A DNA stretch of 64,000 nucleotides, from positions 16,664,141-16,728,140 of the forward strand of contig NW_023601433.1 of the NCBI RefSeq assembly GCF_014898055.3. The letters are read 5' to 3'. Position numbers and translations under genes: made by a program. The notes beneath the pieces are model-generated. The model did not search any database. It was not told where the DNA came from and saw only the letters and a list, made by a program, of their open reading frames with translations. Each line of letters opens with the position of its first letter. Position 1 is the first letter of the stretch. Below, one piece after another: positions 52,958-64,000 of this stretch. The stretch is from Talpa occidentalis. Taxonomy: Eukaryota; Chordata; Mammalia; Eulipotyphla; Talpidae.

Positions 52958-53536
52958 TTTGCTCACAATTTTTTTCAAATTACTTATTTATTTTTACGTC
53001 ATTTTTCATTTTTGCACAATGTATGCATTTTCATCTTGGTTACAGTCCCCATAAAATTCCTACCCACCTTGTTTTGATTCTACTCCCTTCTCCACAACCT
53101 ACCCCCTGCAGTGTGTCGCTGGTTTGTAGTTGCTTGTTGATTTTGATTTTTACTTTATTACAATTAGCCTTTTTCCTGATTCCTTATTTGGGTTTTCTAA
53201 ATTCCTGCTATGAGTGAGACCATCCAGTATTTTTCTTTTTCTTTCTGGCTTATTTCACTGAGCATGATCCCTTCAAGCTCCATCCATGTTGCCGCAAATG
53301 GCATGAGTTTATCTTTTTTGACTGCTGAGTAATATTCCATTGCATATATGTACCACATCTTCTTGATACAGTCATCTATTTTTGGGCATTTGGGTTGTTT
53401 CCATAGCTTACCTATTGTAAATAGTGCTGCAATAAACATAGGAGTTTAATGTTTTTGTGTCCTTTAAGTAGATACCTGAGAGTAGAATTGCTGGATCATA
53501 TGGAAGCTCCATTTTTTTTTTTTTTTGCTCACAATT
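52958..53536 (-). mobile_element. 5'-truncated L1 with 13-bp TSD
   Basis: The TSD tttgctcacaatt is at 52958-52970 and 53524-53536. The complement reads as the end of ORF2 (stop near 53197) and an older-type 3' UTR. At its 5' junction (right side, about 53509-53523) there is an additional T-run on the plus strand. Confidence 0.95.
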
Positions 53537-55097
53537 CTTAATCAAATTTGCTATTATCTCAATAAATCACAAGGATAAATCTATTCAGAGAAGGGTTTCT
53601 CAATTTCAACGCTGTTGGTATTAGGAACCAGATCATTTTTTGTCCAGGGGTCTGACTGCGCTTTACAGATGTTTAGCAAGATCCCTGGCTTCCACCCACT
53701 AGGTGCTACCTCCTTCTCACCCAGCATGACAAACAAAAATGTTTCCAGACAGTGCCAATACCACCTAAGGCACAAAGTCATCCCCTGCTAAGAATCATTG
53801 ATAATGACCCACATTTTTCTAAAACGAAATTTTTAATTTTTAATTTCACACTTTTTATTTTGTTCTATACTATGACCGATTGTTTAGCCAGAGTTCTAAA
53901 TCAGATTAAAACTTTCTCGTAGATATCAAATAGAGATGGTTATATTATGTGTGCATCTTGATTTATGTTTTTAGACAACTATATGTTTACATATTTAGTG
54001 TCATTTTGTCTTACACTGCTTACTACAGAATATGGTATTTGGGTCAAAATAAAGAAAAATCTTAAAAATACTTGAACATCACATCTCATAATTCAGTTCA
54101 AAGTAACTGATATCCTAATTGGAAAAATGTCAACGTATGAGGAAAATGCAAATATCTAAAGTAGTCTTCTATAAAATGGCAAATTAAATAATGATGTGGC
54201 AGCACACTCAATCAAGTCTAAAGCTATAACTACACAACTAAAAATTTATATATGGTTGAAGATTATACACATCACTTATTTCTTCCATCACTTTATGTAG
54301 CAAAAAGATGATTGTATAACAAGACCAACATCATTGTTCTATTGCAGCAGCAGGTTGAAAAGACTGGCTCAGTAATGGTCTGACATCCTAGTCCTAATGA
54401 AATTAGGTAAACACAATAAATCAGTGCTGTGACTTTTTTTTAAAATGATGAACCAGATGTTTTCCAAGGAATCCCTCTTCCCATGAAGACATTTCCTGCA
54501 GTTGACTGGGAACTGCAGACTTGGACAGCACAGAGTAATGGACTTTCCTTAAGATTGATGCATGGCAAGCTATAAAGTAAAAGCACTGAGGTGTGAATAG
54601 AAGAAAGGTCGTAGACTGAAACAATGATTTTCACATTGAATGGATGTCCTTGAAATAAGCTAAAATTATCCCCTGGCACTGAGCAGAAGCAGGCACAAGC
54701 AGTTCTGGAAGAAAGCATCCCAATGTAGGCTCTCAGGAGTCCTACAGATTAAGAGCAGGTAATAAAATTATAACCTAGGATAACCAAGGACACAAAAACA
54801 AGCAACAGAATGAGAGTAGAAACAACCAAAACAGACTTACTCAGCCCCTAAACCTGCTTCAGCAAGAATCCATAAATACAGAATCTAGAAGAAAATATTT
54901 TGTACAGAGAAAATAACGTTGAAGAATGTAAAAGCACCAATGAGTATGTAGGTTGTCATCTCTGAAGTACTGAAAGAACAAAACACACCATTAAAAAAAG
55001 TATGTCATTAAAAGAGTATATGCAAAAAGGGGCAGGGGATTTTAAATACTCTTCAACCAACTCAAAGGCAAGACAGGAGATTAAAAATAAAAATACA

Positions 55098-55376
55098 GGG
55101 TCTCCCTGGTGGCGCAGGCCATTGAGCGCTGCATTGTGAAGCTGTCCGCTCAGCCTCTGCAGCGCAGGTTCGATCCTGGCCGGCCAGCGAGAATCTCATA
55201 AGGCGCAGCAGACCTCTCCTGTGTTGCCCACTGCTCCCCTTAGCAGTGTATTTCGTCAGTCTGCCTGTTCTGTTCCCCACTCTGTCTCTGGTGAATTCTC
55301 TCACCCTCCCGCACATCTGGCCTTTACCCTGGTTCTTGTATAAATAAGCAAATCTTAAAAAAAAAAAAAAAAAAAA
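55098..55376 (+). mobile_element. tRNA-Glu-like SINE joined to an L1 3' end
   Basis: A complete SINE (ggtctccctggtggcgcag) with a run of about 22 A, immediately followed by a 5'-truncated L1 3' end at 55377. See the findings for the possible chimeric origin. Confidence 0.92.
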
Positions 55377-55605
55377 TAGCAGGAATCTAGAAAACTTAAA
55401 TAAGGGACCAGGAAAATGAGTAACTATAAGAAAGTGAAAATCAAAATCAACAAACAACTATGAACCAGAGACACTCTACGGGGGGTGGAGCATGGGGAGG
55501 GGAGGGATTGGGGTCAAAATAAGGGGGTTGCAATTGTATGGGGAACATAAAAATAAAATTTATTAAAAAAATAAAATGTAAAAATTAAAAAAATAATAAA
55601 ATAAA
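55377..55605 (+). mobile_element. L1 3' end, severely truncated
   Basis: Starts at atagcaggaatctagaaaac, just before the ORF2 stop, and runs through the younger-type 3' UTR (gggattggggtcaaaataag) to an A/T-rich tail. It directly abuts the SINE at 55098-55376. Confidence 0.93.
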
Positions 55606-56068
55606 ATAAAAATACAAAAAAGTCAGACTAATGAAAAGATGGCAGATTTAGACCCAAATGTATTAGTAGTGTCATTAAATATAAGTAGAATAAATAAATT
55701 ACAAAAAAGATGAAGCTTGTCAGACTGAATTAAAATTTTGACAAAGCTACAGCTAGAACATAAATGTACAGAAAATTTGAAAAAGTCAAAAATTAAAACA
55801 ACATCTACCTTCCAATTTATAATAAATGAAAGTTTTGTAACTTTTTGTTCCCTATGAAGTTAACAATTAAAAATGTATATATGATTGATAACAGCCGGAA
55901 AATATATAAAAAATAAGTAGAACTACAAAACAAATAGATCCACAATCATTTTGGAAAACTGACTAAGAAAAAATAAACACAGAATCAGGAAATCGCAATG
56001 GAAATTTTAAACATTTGACTGAATAAAAAAAAGTAATCAAAACGCATATCAAAACTCGGGGGGGGGGG

Positions 56069-56341
56069 ATCCTCCCCTGGTTGCGCAGCAGTTGAGCGCT
56101 GGGCTGCAAAGCTGCCCACAGCTCCTGCAGTGTCGGTTGGATCTCAGGCCACCAGCGAGGGTCCCACATGGCGCGCAGACCTCTCCTGCTGCACCCACTG
56201 CTCCCCTCAGCAGTGTATTTCATCAGTCTGCCTGTTCTGTTCCCCGCTCTGGCTCTGGTGAATTCTCTCACCCTCCTGCACTTCTGACTGTACCCAGTGC
56301 TTGTATAAATAAATAAATAAATCTTTAAAAAAAAAAAAAAA
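56069..56341 (+). mobile_element. tRNA-Glu-like SINE, second subfamily
   Basis: The head cctcccctggttgcgcagca and diagnostic gagcgctgggctgcaaag place it with the copies at 34856 and 61705. The tail has (aaat)n then a 15-A run. A G10 run precedes it. Confidence 0.92.
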
Positions 56342-56571
56342 CCCCAGGGGGTACAGCTAAATCAACACTAAAGGGAAATTTATAACCTTATACATAACAT
56401 GGGAAAATATGAAGCATGAAAATCAAAAGGCCAAACATACGTCTTCAGAAGTTAGATAACAACAACAAATTAAGGCAAAAAAAAATTTTTTTAATTCTAA
56501 AAGCAGAATTTTTTAAATAGAAAACAAATATCCAAGTGAGAATTAAGAGTTGATGTTAACAAAATTTATAC

Positions 56572-56604
56572 GAGAGAGAGAGAGAGAGAGAGAAAAAGAG
56601 AGAA
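56572..56604 (+). repeat. (GA)n microsatellite
   Basis: About ten GA units, then an AAAA interruption and two more. Confidence 0.92.
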
Positions 56605-56699
56605 CAAAAATTTTCAACATTAGCAATGAAAAGGGAAAAGATCACTAAAGATACTTCTCAACAGAAGAAGGAGAAAAAATACAAATCAGTAATATCAAA

Positions 56700-59600
56700 T
56701 AGCACTGTTTTCATTTTTCATACATTTATCCAACTGATTCAGTCTCATTTGTTGAAAAGATTTTGCCTTCCCTATTGAATTGCTTGTTGACCACATCAGT
56801 TGACCACATATATATGGTGTAAATCTGGACTGTGTATATCTCTTACACTGATCTGTCAATCTATCTTTTGCCAATATCTCACCTCGGTCTTCATTACTAC
56901 AGCTTTACACTTAAGTTGTGAACTTAAGTGCTGAGAACTTAAGTTGTGAGGTAGGTGTTCCAATGTTATTCTTTATAACATTGCTTTTGTTGTTTTAAGT
57001 TCTTAGAATTTTAGCAATCTTCCAGTAATTTGATAGAGATTTGAAAGTGTTTTCTTAGATTTATTTCTAGGTTTTTAAATATTTTGTAACTGTTTCTTCA
57101 ATATTTTCAAATGTTTTGCTGCAAGTACATGATAATACAATTTATTTACTTTTGCATATTGATCCTGTATCTTGTTGACCTTGTAGAATGCATTTATTAG
57201 TTCTAGAGTACTTGGGCTTTTGGTTTTCTTTTTTTTTTTTTTTTAAGATTATCTGTCCTGGAATTGTCTACATAAATATCATCTACAAATACGGACAGCT
57301 TTACTTCTTCAATTTATTTTTTTAAAGATTTATTTATTTATGCATGCAAGAACTGGGGTACAGGCCAGAGGTGCAGGGGGTGAGAGGATTCACCAGCAAC
57401 AAAGTGAGGAGCAGCAGGTGAGTCAGGAGAGGTCTGCTGCACCATGTAGGTAGCTCCCTGGCTGGCTGGGGATCAAACTCGTGCTATAGAGGCTGCGGAT
57501 AGCTTCACAGTGCTGTGCTTAACCCCTTGCATCACCAGGGAGGCCCACAATTTCTATCTTTATCCCCTTTTTTTCTTTGTATTACTACATTCAGTAACTA
57601 TGCCCTCCAGCAATATGTTGAAATGGAAGTAGTACAAGTGGGAAACTTTGTTTCAAAAACAGTAAGTTTTCAACATTCAGTATGATGTCGCCTCTAGCTT
57701 TTTCCATATTACTCTTCAATTTGAAGATTCCTTATTTGCTGTGAGTTTTAACGTGAATTTAAATGTTATCAAATGTTTTTCTTGCATCTTATTGACATGA
57801 TCATATAGTATTTCTCCTGTATACTATTAATCAATGAGAAAAACTATATTAATTGATTTTGGAGTGCTAAAGTAACTTTATAGTCCTGAAATAAACCCTT
57901 CTTGGTTGTGATACATCATATTTTTGCATTAGATTCAATATTTTGTTAAAGATTTCTGGATCTAAGTTCATGAGGGGTGTTGGTATGTAGCTTTCTTTTC
58001 TTTTCAAAGCCTTCTTTTCATAATACCTATGTCTTTAGAATTAAAATAACGCTGGCTCATAAAATGAGAAGTGTTCTCCATTGTTTTCTGAAAACATTTA
58101 CATACAACTGGCATTATTTCTTACATAATGTTTGAGAGGTTCAACAGTAAAGTTGTCTGTGCCTGAACTGTTTTTATTTGTGGAAAGATTTTTAAATGAT
58201 TATAGTCTACACAGATTTTCTATGCTTCTTGATTTAGTTTTGGCAAGATATTATCCAAAAAAATGTTTCATTTCACATAGGTTGTAGAATTTGTTGACAA
58301 AAACTTATTAATAGTATTCTCCAGTCTTACTGTTCTTTTAGTGTTGGTGGGGTCTGTGTTGGTAACCCCTTTTTAGTGCTGATATTGCTGGTTATGTTCT
58401 TTAATTTCTTGATCTATCCAATTAGAGGCTTGTCAATGTTTTGGATGTTTAAATAACCAGGTCTTGACTTAGCTTATTTTCTATAATGTCCTCTTTTCTA
58501 ATTTGTTAATTCTAATCATTATTGATTTCTTTCTATTTACTTTGTTTCTATTTTGCTCTTTTTTCCATTCAACTTAAGTGAAACAATAGTTAGATTTAGA
58601 TCTTGTCATCTGAGTATTTAATCTGTAAATTTTCCTCTCAAACTCCTTTAGCTCTACCCAAAATTTTTTGATGTGTTGTATTTTCACTGACATTTACTTT
58701 AAAATATTTTCTTATTCCTATCTGACTCATGACCTGATTAGAAGTATGTTGTTGAATTTTAAGACGTTGGGATTTTCTCAGATTTCTGATTACTTTGATT
58801 TCTTATTGAAAATTGGTATAGTCATACTATAGAATTCTTACACTGCAATATTACAATGTTGGCAAATTTACCATGTGCCTATGCATGCTGGATGAGTGCT
58901 CTACAAATGTCAATTAAATTAAAATTGTTAATAATGTCATTCACTATTTTCTATGGCTTTCACAGCTTCTTTGTCTAGATGTTCTATCAGTTTCTGAGAG
59001 GAGGGTGATAAAGCCTCCTCTGATTGCAGCATTGTCTGTTTTGTTTTAATTTGATGAATCCATGATTTTTGAGACTTTATTAGGATCACTTACAATTATT
59101 GTGTCTTCCTGATAAGCTGTCCCATTTTATCATTATTAAGTGTCTCTTATTTTCTCTAATAATACCATTTGTCTTGAGGTTTATTCTCTGCCACTTAAGT
59201 CTTTCATGCCTGCTGTTTGCACACTACATAGTTTTCTATTTACTTATTTTCAACCTATCTCATCTTTATATTAAAATAATGTCTCTTGTAGGAAGTACCA
59301 CTGAAAGTTTGCACCTCATGTACTTATTAATATAATTATATATAATGGCATTCGGGTCAGCAAATTTATGATTTCTTTTTTGTTTGTCCCCTCTGTTTTT
59401 AATCCCTGTGGCCATTTTCCTGCTTTACTTGGAGTTACCTGAGTGTTATTTTATCAGCTGACTTTTTATATAAATGTTCTAATTATATTTTTAGTAGTTA
59501 CCCCATGAATTACAGTGTATATACCTAACTTTTCCAAAATCTACTCCATTAATATTTTATTAGAACAGATGAGACATGCAAGCATTGAAATGATACAAGT

Positions 59601-59900
59601 CCCTTTACCTCCCCTATTTCCCTTCTGCTGTTGTTGTCAAATGCATTACATCTATATATACAGAAACTCTCACCAGACAATATAGCTTATACTTCCAACA
59701 GTTATAGCTACTTTAAAAGACATAAGACGGAGAAAACATTGTCTTTTTCTATATTCCCAACTCCCAACCCTTTATGTAGTTCACCCTTCTTTCCTAAACA
59801 CCAATTTCCTTGTAATCTCACTACCCTTCAGCCTGAAGAAATTCCATTAGCGTTTCTCATAGAGCAAGTCTGTTGACAGTAAATTCTTAGTGTCCTTCCT
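56700..59900 (-). mobile_element. Old antisense L1 remnant
   Basis: About 3 kb of decayed reverse-complement ORF2, with phrases such as catttgttgaaaagatttt and gtttctgagaggagggtgat. It is interrupted by the SINE at 57316-57546. No frame remains open. Confidence 0.75.
57316..57546 (-). mobile_element. tRNA-Glu-like SINE with internal deletion
   Basis: A reverse copy lacking about 30 bp of the body between the caccagc and gcagcagg segments. It is inserted in an old antisense L1 and ends ccaccagg-like ...caccagggaggccc. Confidence 0.9.
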
Positions 59901-60875
59901 CTGAGAATGTCTTACTTGTTTGTTAGTTGGCTTGTTTTTTTCTTTCCTTCCTGAAAGATTGCTTTGCTGGACAAGGAATTATATTTTGACAGTTCCTTTC
60001 TTGTTTTCAATGCTCTAGGAAGCTCTTCTCCTGCCTACTGGCCTGCGTAGTTTTCGAAGAGCCTTAGCAGCCCTCACATCATGGTTCTGCTGTGCCTGTG
60101 TGGCATTGTTCTCTTGCTATTTTTCAAGATTTTTTTTCTTTGATTTTTTTTTTAACAATTTGATAATGATATTATCTAGGCCTGAACTTCTTTGATTTTT
60201 GTCCTATGGCGTTCCTTCAGTTCTTCAAAAATGTTTTTTCTTTCATAATCCCTTGTTCCTCTCCTTCTTGCTATTGTCACACAAGTTCGTGAGCTCTGGT
60301 AATTAAAATAAAGATGTCTCTGTGTTCTTCAGCGTGAGTCTCTCTCTCAGGAGGTGGTCAGCCCAACTCTGTCACAAATGTGAAGGAAACGTCTAATATT
60401 GCCATGACTATCAATTCCACAGCAGTGGAGGCAGTATGTTGGCATTCTGAAGATCAAATAGAAAGTTGTTCCCTTTGGGGTGCTTTAATCAGTGCCCTCT
60501 GCTCTGCCATTCTTTTTCTTTTCTTATAATACCTTGTCTCCATCAAAATATTATCTGAGCCAAAAAAAAAAAATCTTTGACTTTTAAAGCCTCTAAAACA
60601 CATTGGAAGGTCTTACATGTTTAATATCTGATACATTCAACTATTTTATCAAATATTCAGAATGCATTATAATTGGAATTATTTTGCATTGAATTTCAAT
60701 TACACCTCTAATTTTGGAGTCTGGAAGAGCAGACCTAGGCTAGAAAAAAGTGACTATCATACTAATTTTTGAAAACTCTTTATAAATCCCTTTTGCTACA
60801 AACATCAAAAATGCCTCTGTGTGTCCATTTTCCCCATAATGATTCCTGTACCTTTTCAGTGACTCATTAATAATC

Positions 60876-60902
60876 TTTTTTTTTTTTTTTTTTTTTTTTT
60901 TT
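60876..60902 (+). repeat. 27-bp T homopolymer
   Basis: A T-run that may be the tail of an antisense retroelement to its right; what follows (tttagtacagactgtttatt) was not identified. Confidence 0.8.
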
Positions 60903-61704
60903 ATTTAGTACAGACTGTTTATTTTGGAAAATTTTAAGCATCTGTCAAATACAGAATAGTATACTGCATTTCATATACAAATTAATTTTACATATTTTAT
61001 ATTTTGGGAGGCATTTTAATCCCCCCATAATCCCAGACATAATATTATTTTACCTTTAAGAACTTCAGTATATAAATTCAAACAATTTACCCATTATACT
61101 ATTATCATAGAAATTAACAATAATTTCTAAAATCCAGTTTGAGTCACAGACTTTAAAGTAACCATCCTTAATATATTCTAATAGATTAAGAATGAAACTG
61201 AAAATCCTGGCAGAAAATTGGAAACTTTTAAAGAAAAATAATGAGCATTCTAAAACTGAAAAAAAAAAGATAAGCTTACTGGTATTAAAAGCTCAATGAG
61301 TAAACTCAACAACAGAAACAGTTGAAGAGAAAATATGTGACTGGGAATAAAGATTAGAAGAAAAGACATTTAGTAAAGTACAAAGAACAGATTGGAAACA
61401 CAGAAGAAAAGGCAAAAGACAAGAGAACACAAGTTCCTGTCCAGAAATAGACAGATACAGAAGCACTATGAAGAACTACTAGATATGATTCCCCAAAACA
61501 GATGAGACATTGTAGTGAGAGTCATTCCTGCCCCTGGTCAGATTCATTCATTCATTCCTGACTCAAGGCCATTGACTGCTTGCTTGTAGACAACTCAGCT
61601 TCTACCACCACTGCTGCAGTTTTTGTTGCCTACATGTCCCATCTGAGAGTCAAGCTCTCTGGGGCTCACCCCCAGGTAAAGTCTGACTCCCCCACGTTAC
61701 ATCT

Positions 61705-61929
61705 TTTTTTTTTTTTTAAAGATTTATTTATTTATTTATACAAGCACTGGGGTAGAGTCAGAAGTGCAGGAGGCTGACGAAGTACACTGGTGAGGGGAGC
61801 AGCAGGCAGCAGGAGGGGTCTGCGCGCCATGTGGGACCCTTCCCGGCGGCCGGGGATCGAACCAGCGCTGCAGAGGCTGCAGGCATCTTCGCAACCCAGT
61901 GCTCAACCGCTGCGCCACGGGGAAGGCCC
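61705..61929 (-). mobile_element. tRNA-Glu-like SINE, second subfamily, shortened
   Basis: A reverse copy with a deletion in the tail region. The target duplication cccccacgttacatctt (left) and cccccatgttacatctt (right) differs at one base. Confidence 0.93.
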
Positions 61930-62409
61930 CCCCATGTTACATCTTAACAGCTGAAATAGTAGGATCCACTCAACTGTGATGTGCAGACTTGGCCTGACCA
62001 GGCTGGCTGAGGCTCCAGCTCCAGCTCCTGCAACACTTATCAACTCAGAAGAAGCCTGGGATATGGCCTCTCTGGGGCAATACACTCAGATGAATAGGGG
62101 TCTCAAACCCTTGAATGGAACATTGATAATGAGAGACGAACTTAGAATACCAGCAAATAAATTTATCTCTCTTCCTGACTCTGATGAATTGTTCCTATAG
62201 CTTGCCTGAAGACACAGTGAAATTAGAATCCAGCAATGGTTCTTCACTGGGCTGCAGTCAGCACTCTCGCATTTGTTTCTTTTCCTTCCTTTCACTTCAC
62301 TCATTCTGGAGTTGTATCTCCCTCCACCTTAAAATCTGCTTTCTTGCAAACTTAGACCAACACAGACATCAAGCACAGATTTACTAAGCCCTACTGAATC
62401 CAAAGAGCA

Positions 62410-62413
<4 letters not shown>

Positions 62414-62456
<43 letters not shown>
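62414..62456 (+). repeat. (CA)n microsatellite
   Basis: An uninterrupted 43-bp CA run, preceded by GCGC. Confidence 0.97.
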
Positions 62457-62458
<2 letters not shown>

Positions 62459-62809
62459 CTGAGCACAAGAAGAGATTGCTGAAAATCATTGACAGAGGAA
62501 GAAGTCATTTTTCCTGATGCTGTGGGGTTGAGAGTTCTAATGTCTCTTGCCTACTCATACCCTTGGATGTTTTTTCAATTGGATTTTTGTTCTTTCCTTT
62601 TTGTAGAAGTTCTTTGTATATAACAGCTATTGAATGTTTGCCTGCATATGTCACAAAGGTTTTACCCTATTGATCCTTTGCTATTTGACTCTTTTTCTTT
62701 TTTTTTTTTTTTGATGGCTTTGTTAATGTATCTTTATTAGCCAAAAAGCATGATTATGCTAGCTAACTTCTTTTTTTTTAATTTTTTTTCCTTTTATTTA
62801 TTTATTTAT

Positions 62810-64000
62810 TTTTTTTAATCTTAAATTTTATTTTTATATTCCCCCATACAATTGCAAACGCCCCATTCTGACCCCAATCCTTCCCCTCCCGCCCCCACCC
62901 CCCAAAAAGTGTCTCTGGTTCATAGTTTTTTGTTGATTTTGATTTTCACTTTCTTATATTCATTTTCCTGGTCCCTTATTTAAGTTTTCTAGATTCCTGC
63001 TATGAGTGAGACCATCCGGTATTTTTCTTTTTCTTTTTGGCTTATTTCGCTGAGCATGATCCCTTCCAGCGCCATCCATGTTGCTGCAAATTGCATGTGT
63101 TTATCTTTTTTGAATGCTGAGTAATATTCCATGGTATATATGTACCACATCTTCATGATCCAGTCATCTACTTTTGGGCATTTGGGTTGTTTCCAAAGCT
63201 TAGCTATTGTAAACAGTGCTGCTATAAACATAGGGGTGCAGGTGCTCTTTGGAATTGATGTTTCTGTGTCCTTTGGGTAAATACCTAGGAGTGGAATTGC
63301 TGGATCATATGGAAGCTCTATGTTTAGTAGGTCCAGAAATCTCCACACAGCTCTCCATAGTGGTTGGACCAGTTTGCACTCCCACCAACAGTGCAGAAGA
63401 GTTCCTTTTTCTCCACATCCTCGCCAACATTTGTTGTTGCTAGTTTTTTTAATATGTGCCATTCTCACTGGTGTGAGATGGTATCTCATGGTAGTTTTGA
63501 TTTGCATTTCCCTGATTGCAAGTGATGTTGAACATTTTTTCATATGTCTGTTGGCCATTTCCATTTCCTCTTCAGAGAAGTTTCTTTTTAGCTCTTCTGC
63601 CCATTTTTTGACTGGATTATTTTCTTTGTTGTTGTTGAGTCTCATCAGCTCTTTGCAGATTTTTGTGATCAGTCCTTTATCATTAGTGTTGGGTGCAAAA
63701 ATGTTCTCCCAGTTGGTGGTGTTTCTCTTTGTTTTTGTTATTGTCTCTTTTGCTGTGCAGAAGCTCTTTAATTTGATGTAGTCCCAGCTGTTTATCTTTG
63801 TCTTCACTATCACTGCTTTGGGTGATGTGTCTGTAAAGATGTCTTTGATGTGCAAATCCCGTAGTGTTTCGCCTATATTTCCTTCTATGTATTTTATGGT
63901 TTCAGGTCTAGTTCTTTAATCCATTTTGAGTTGATTTTTGTGTATGGTGTGAGGTAGTGGTCAAGCTTCATTCTTTTGCATGTAGCGACCCAGTTTTCCC
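62810..64000 (-). mobile_element. L1 3' half, running off the window
   Basis: The largest recent L1. From left: T-rich tail (about 62790-62830), complement of the younger 3' UTR, then ORF2 read leftward from beyond 64000 to its stop at about 62989. It is only slightly diverged. The element continues past the right edge, so its full length is unknown. Confidence 0.96.
62989..63900 (-). pseudogene. L1 ORF2 C-terminal coding remnant, frameshifted
   Basis: About 300 codons remain open, covering the C-terminal region of the L1 ORF2 protein (normally an endonuclease and reverse transcriptase of about 1,275 residues). The cysteine motif C-x3-C-x7-H-x4-C is intact ([18 protein letters not shown]). 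The frame ends [17 protein letters not shown] and stop, the same ending seen in the copies at 3600 and 20623. Reading upstream, the codons NIGETLRDL are in frame, but near 63905-63920 several bases are missing compared with the usual ...WIKDLN(V)RPET stretch, shifting the frame. The catalytic reverse-transcriptase domain would lie beyond 64000. Not a functional host gene. Confidence 0.9.

Larger units (their letters stand above)
59901..62790. other. Intron with one SINE and simple repeats
   Basis: Bases 59901-60300 may be the 5' continuation of the antisense old L1. The rest is AT-rich and unassigned except for the T-run, the SINE at 61705-61929 and the CA repeat. Confidence 0.5.
52029..64000 (-). 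other. OCA2: OCA2 intron upstream of exon 20 (partial)
   Basis: At least 12 kb of intron lies 5' of the ALAHLHL exon. I searched the minus strand for the preceding conserved stretch (VEWATLLFFAALFVLME) and did not find it. The intron is dominated by L1 (52971, 55377, 56700-59900, 62810-64000) and SINE insertions. The stretches 52030-52950 and 53540-55060 show nothing specific. Confidence 0.85.

Noticed and set aside
55098..56345. Direct repeats resembling a CRISPR array
   Set aside because: These are two SINE copies; spacing and length do not fit, and the window is mammalian.

Overview
The window is intronic DNA of a placental mammal carrying part of one recognisable gene, OCA2 (the melanosomal P protein), on the minus strand. 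Four consecutive coding exons were found by reading conserved peptide blocks between consensus splice sites: 51969-52028, 51235-51339, 43796-43889 and 40659-40752. Together they encode the region equivalent to about residues 694-811 of the human protein, in the C-terminal transporter half. Reading phases agree across all three internal junctions (0, 0, 1), and the last exon leaves phase 2 for a final exon I could not find. Either the last intron exceeds 40.6 kb and the final exon lies left of base 1, or I missed it. No other protein-coding gene, tRNA, rRNA or CRISPR is supported.

The rest is retroelement-rich intron. A tRNA-Glu-like SINE family is present in at least 15 copies, several with clear target-site duplications (TSDs). 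A recent L1 family, seen mostly as 5'-truncated 3' ends, gives copies at 3407, 20308, 22111, 52971, 55377 and 62810 to the window edge. There are many older L1 remnants, two MLT1/MaLR-type LTRs, and several other LTRs: one at 9290-9562 with an adjacent polypurine tract, a solo LTR at 30991-31428 with a 5-bp TSD, one at about 35951-36869 nested in an old L1, one at about 49225-49540, and an older one at 29790-30250. The SINE is not one I know from human, rodent, ruminant, pig, carnivore, horse or vespertilionid bats. I therefore place the host only as a placental mammal, perhaps laurasiatherian.

Layout: 1-40658 is the last OCA2 intron seen, repeat-poor to about 9 kb, LTR- and SINE-rich at 9-12.8 kb, with a GC-rich patch at 19.2-19.8 kb and old L1 and LTR blocks from 23.9 to 38.8 kb. 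Between 40.6 and 52.0 kb lie the four exons and introns of about 3.0, 7.3 and 0.6 kb. From 52.0 to 64.0 kb is the next upstream intron, nearly all L1 and SINE.

The most interesting observation is that the body of the SINE, directly after its tRNA-like head, aligns over more than 110 bp with the R/U5 half of the LTR at 9290-9562. This suggests a composite SINE built from a tRNA head and an LTR tail. Other second-look items are a twin-priming L1 inversion, an L1 insertion with an unexplained 38-nt CpG-rich 5' segment, a possible SINE/L1 chimera and an L1 3'-end concatemer. I found no previously undescribed gene system.
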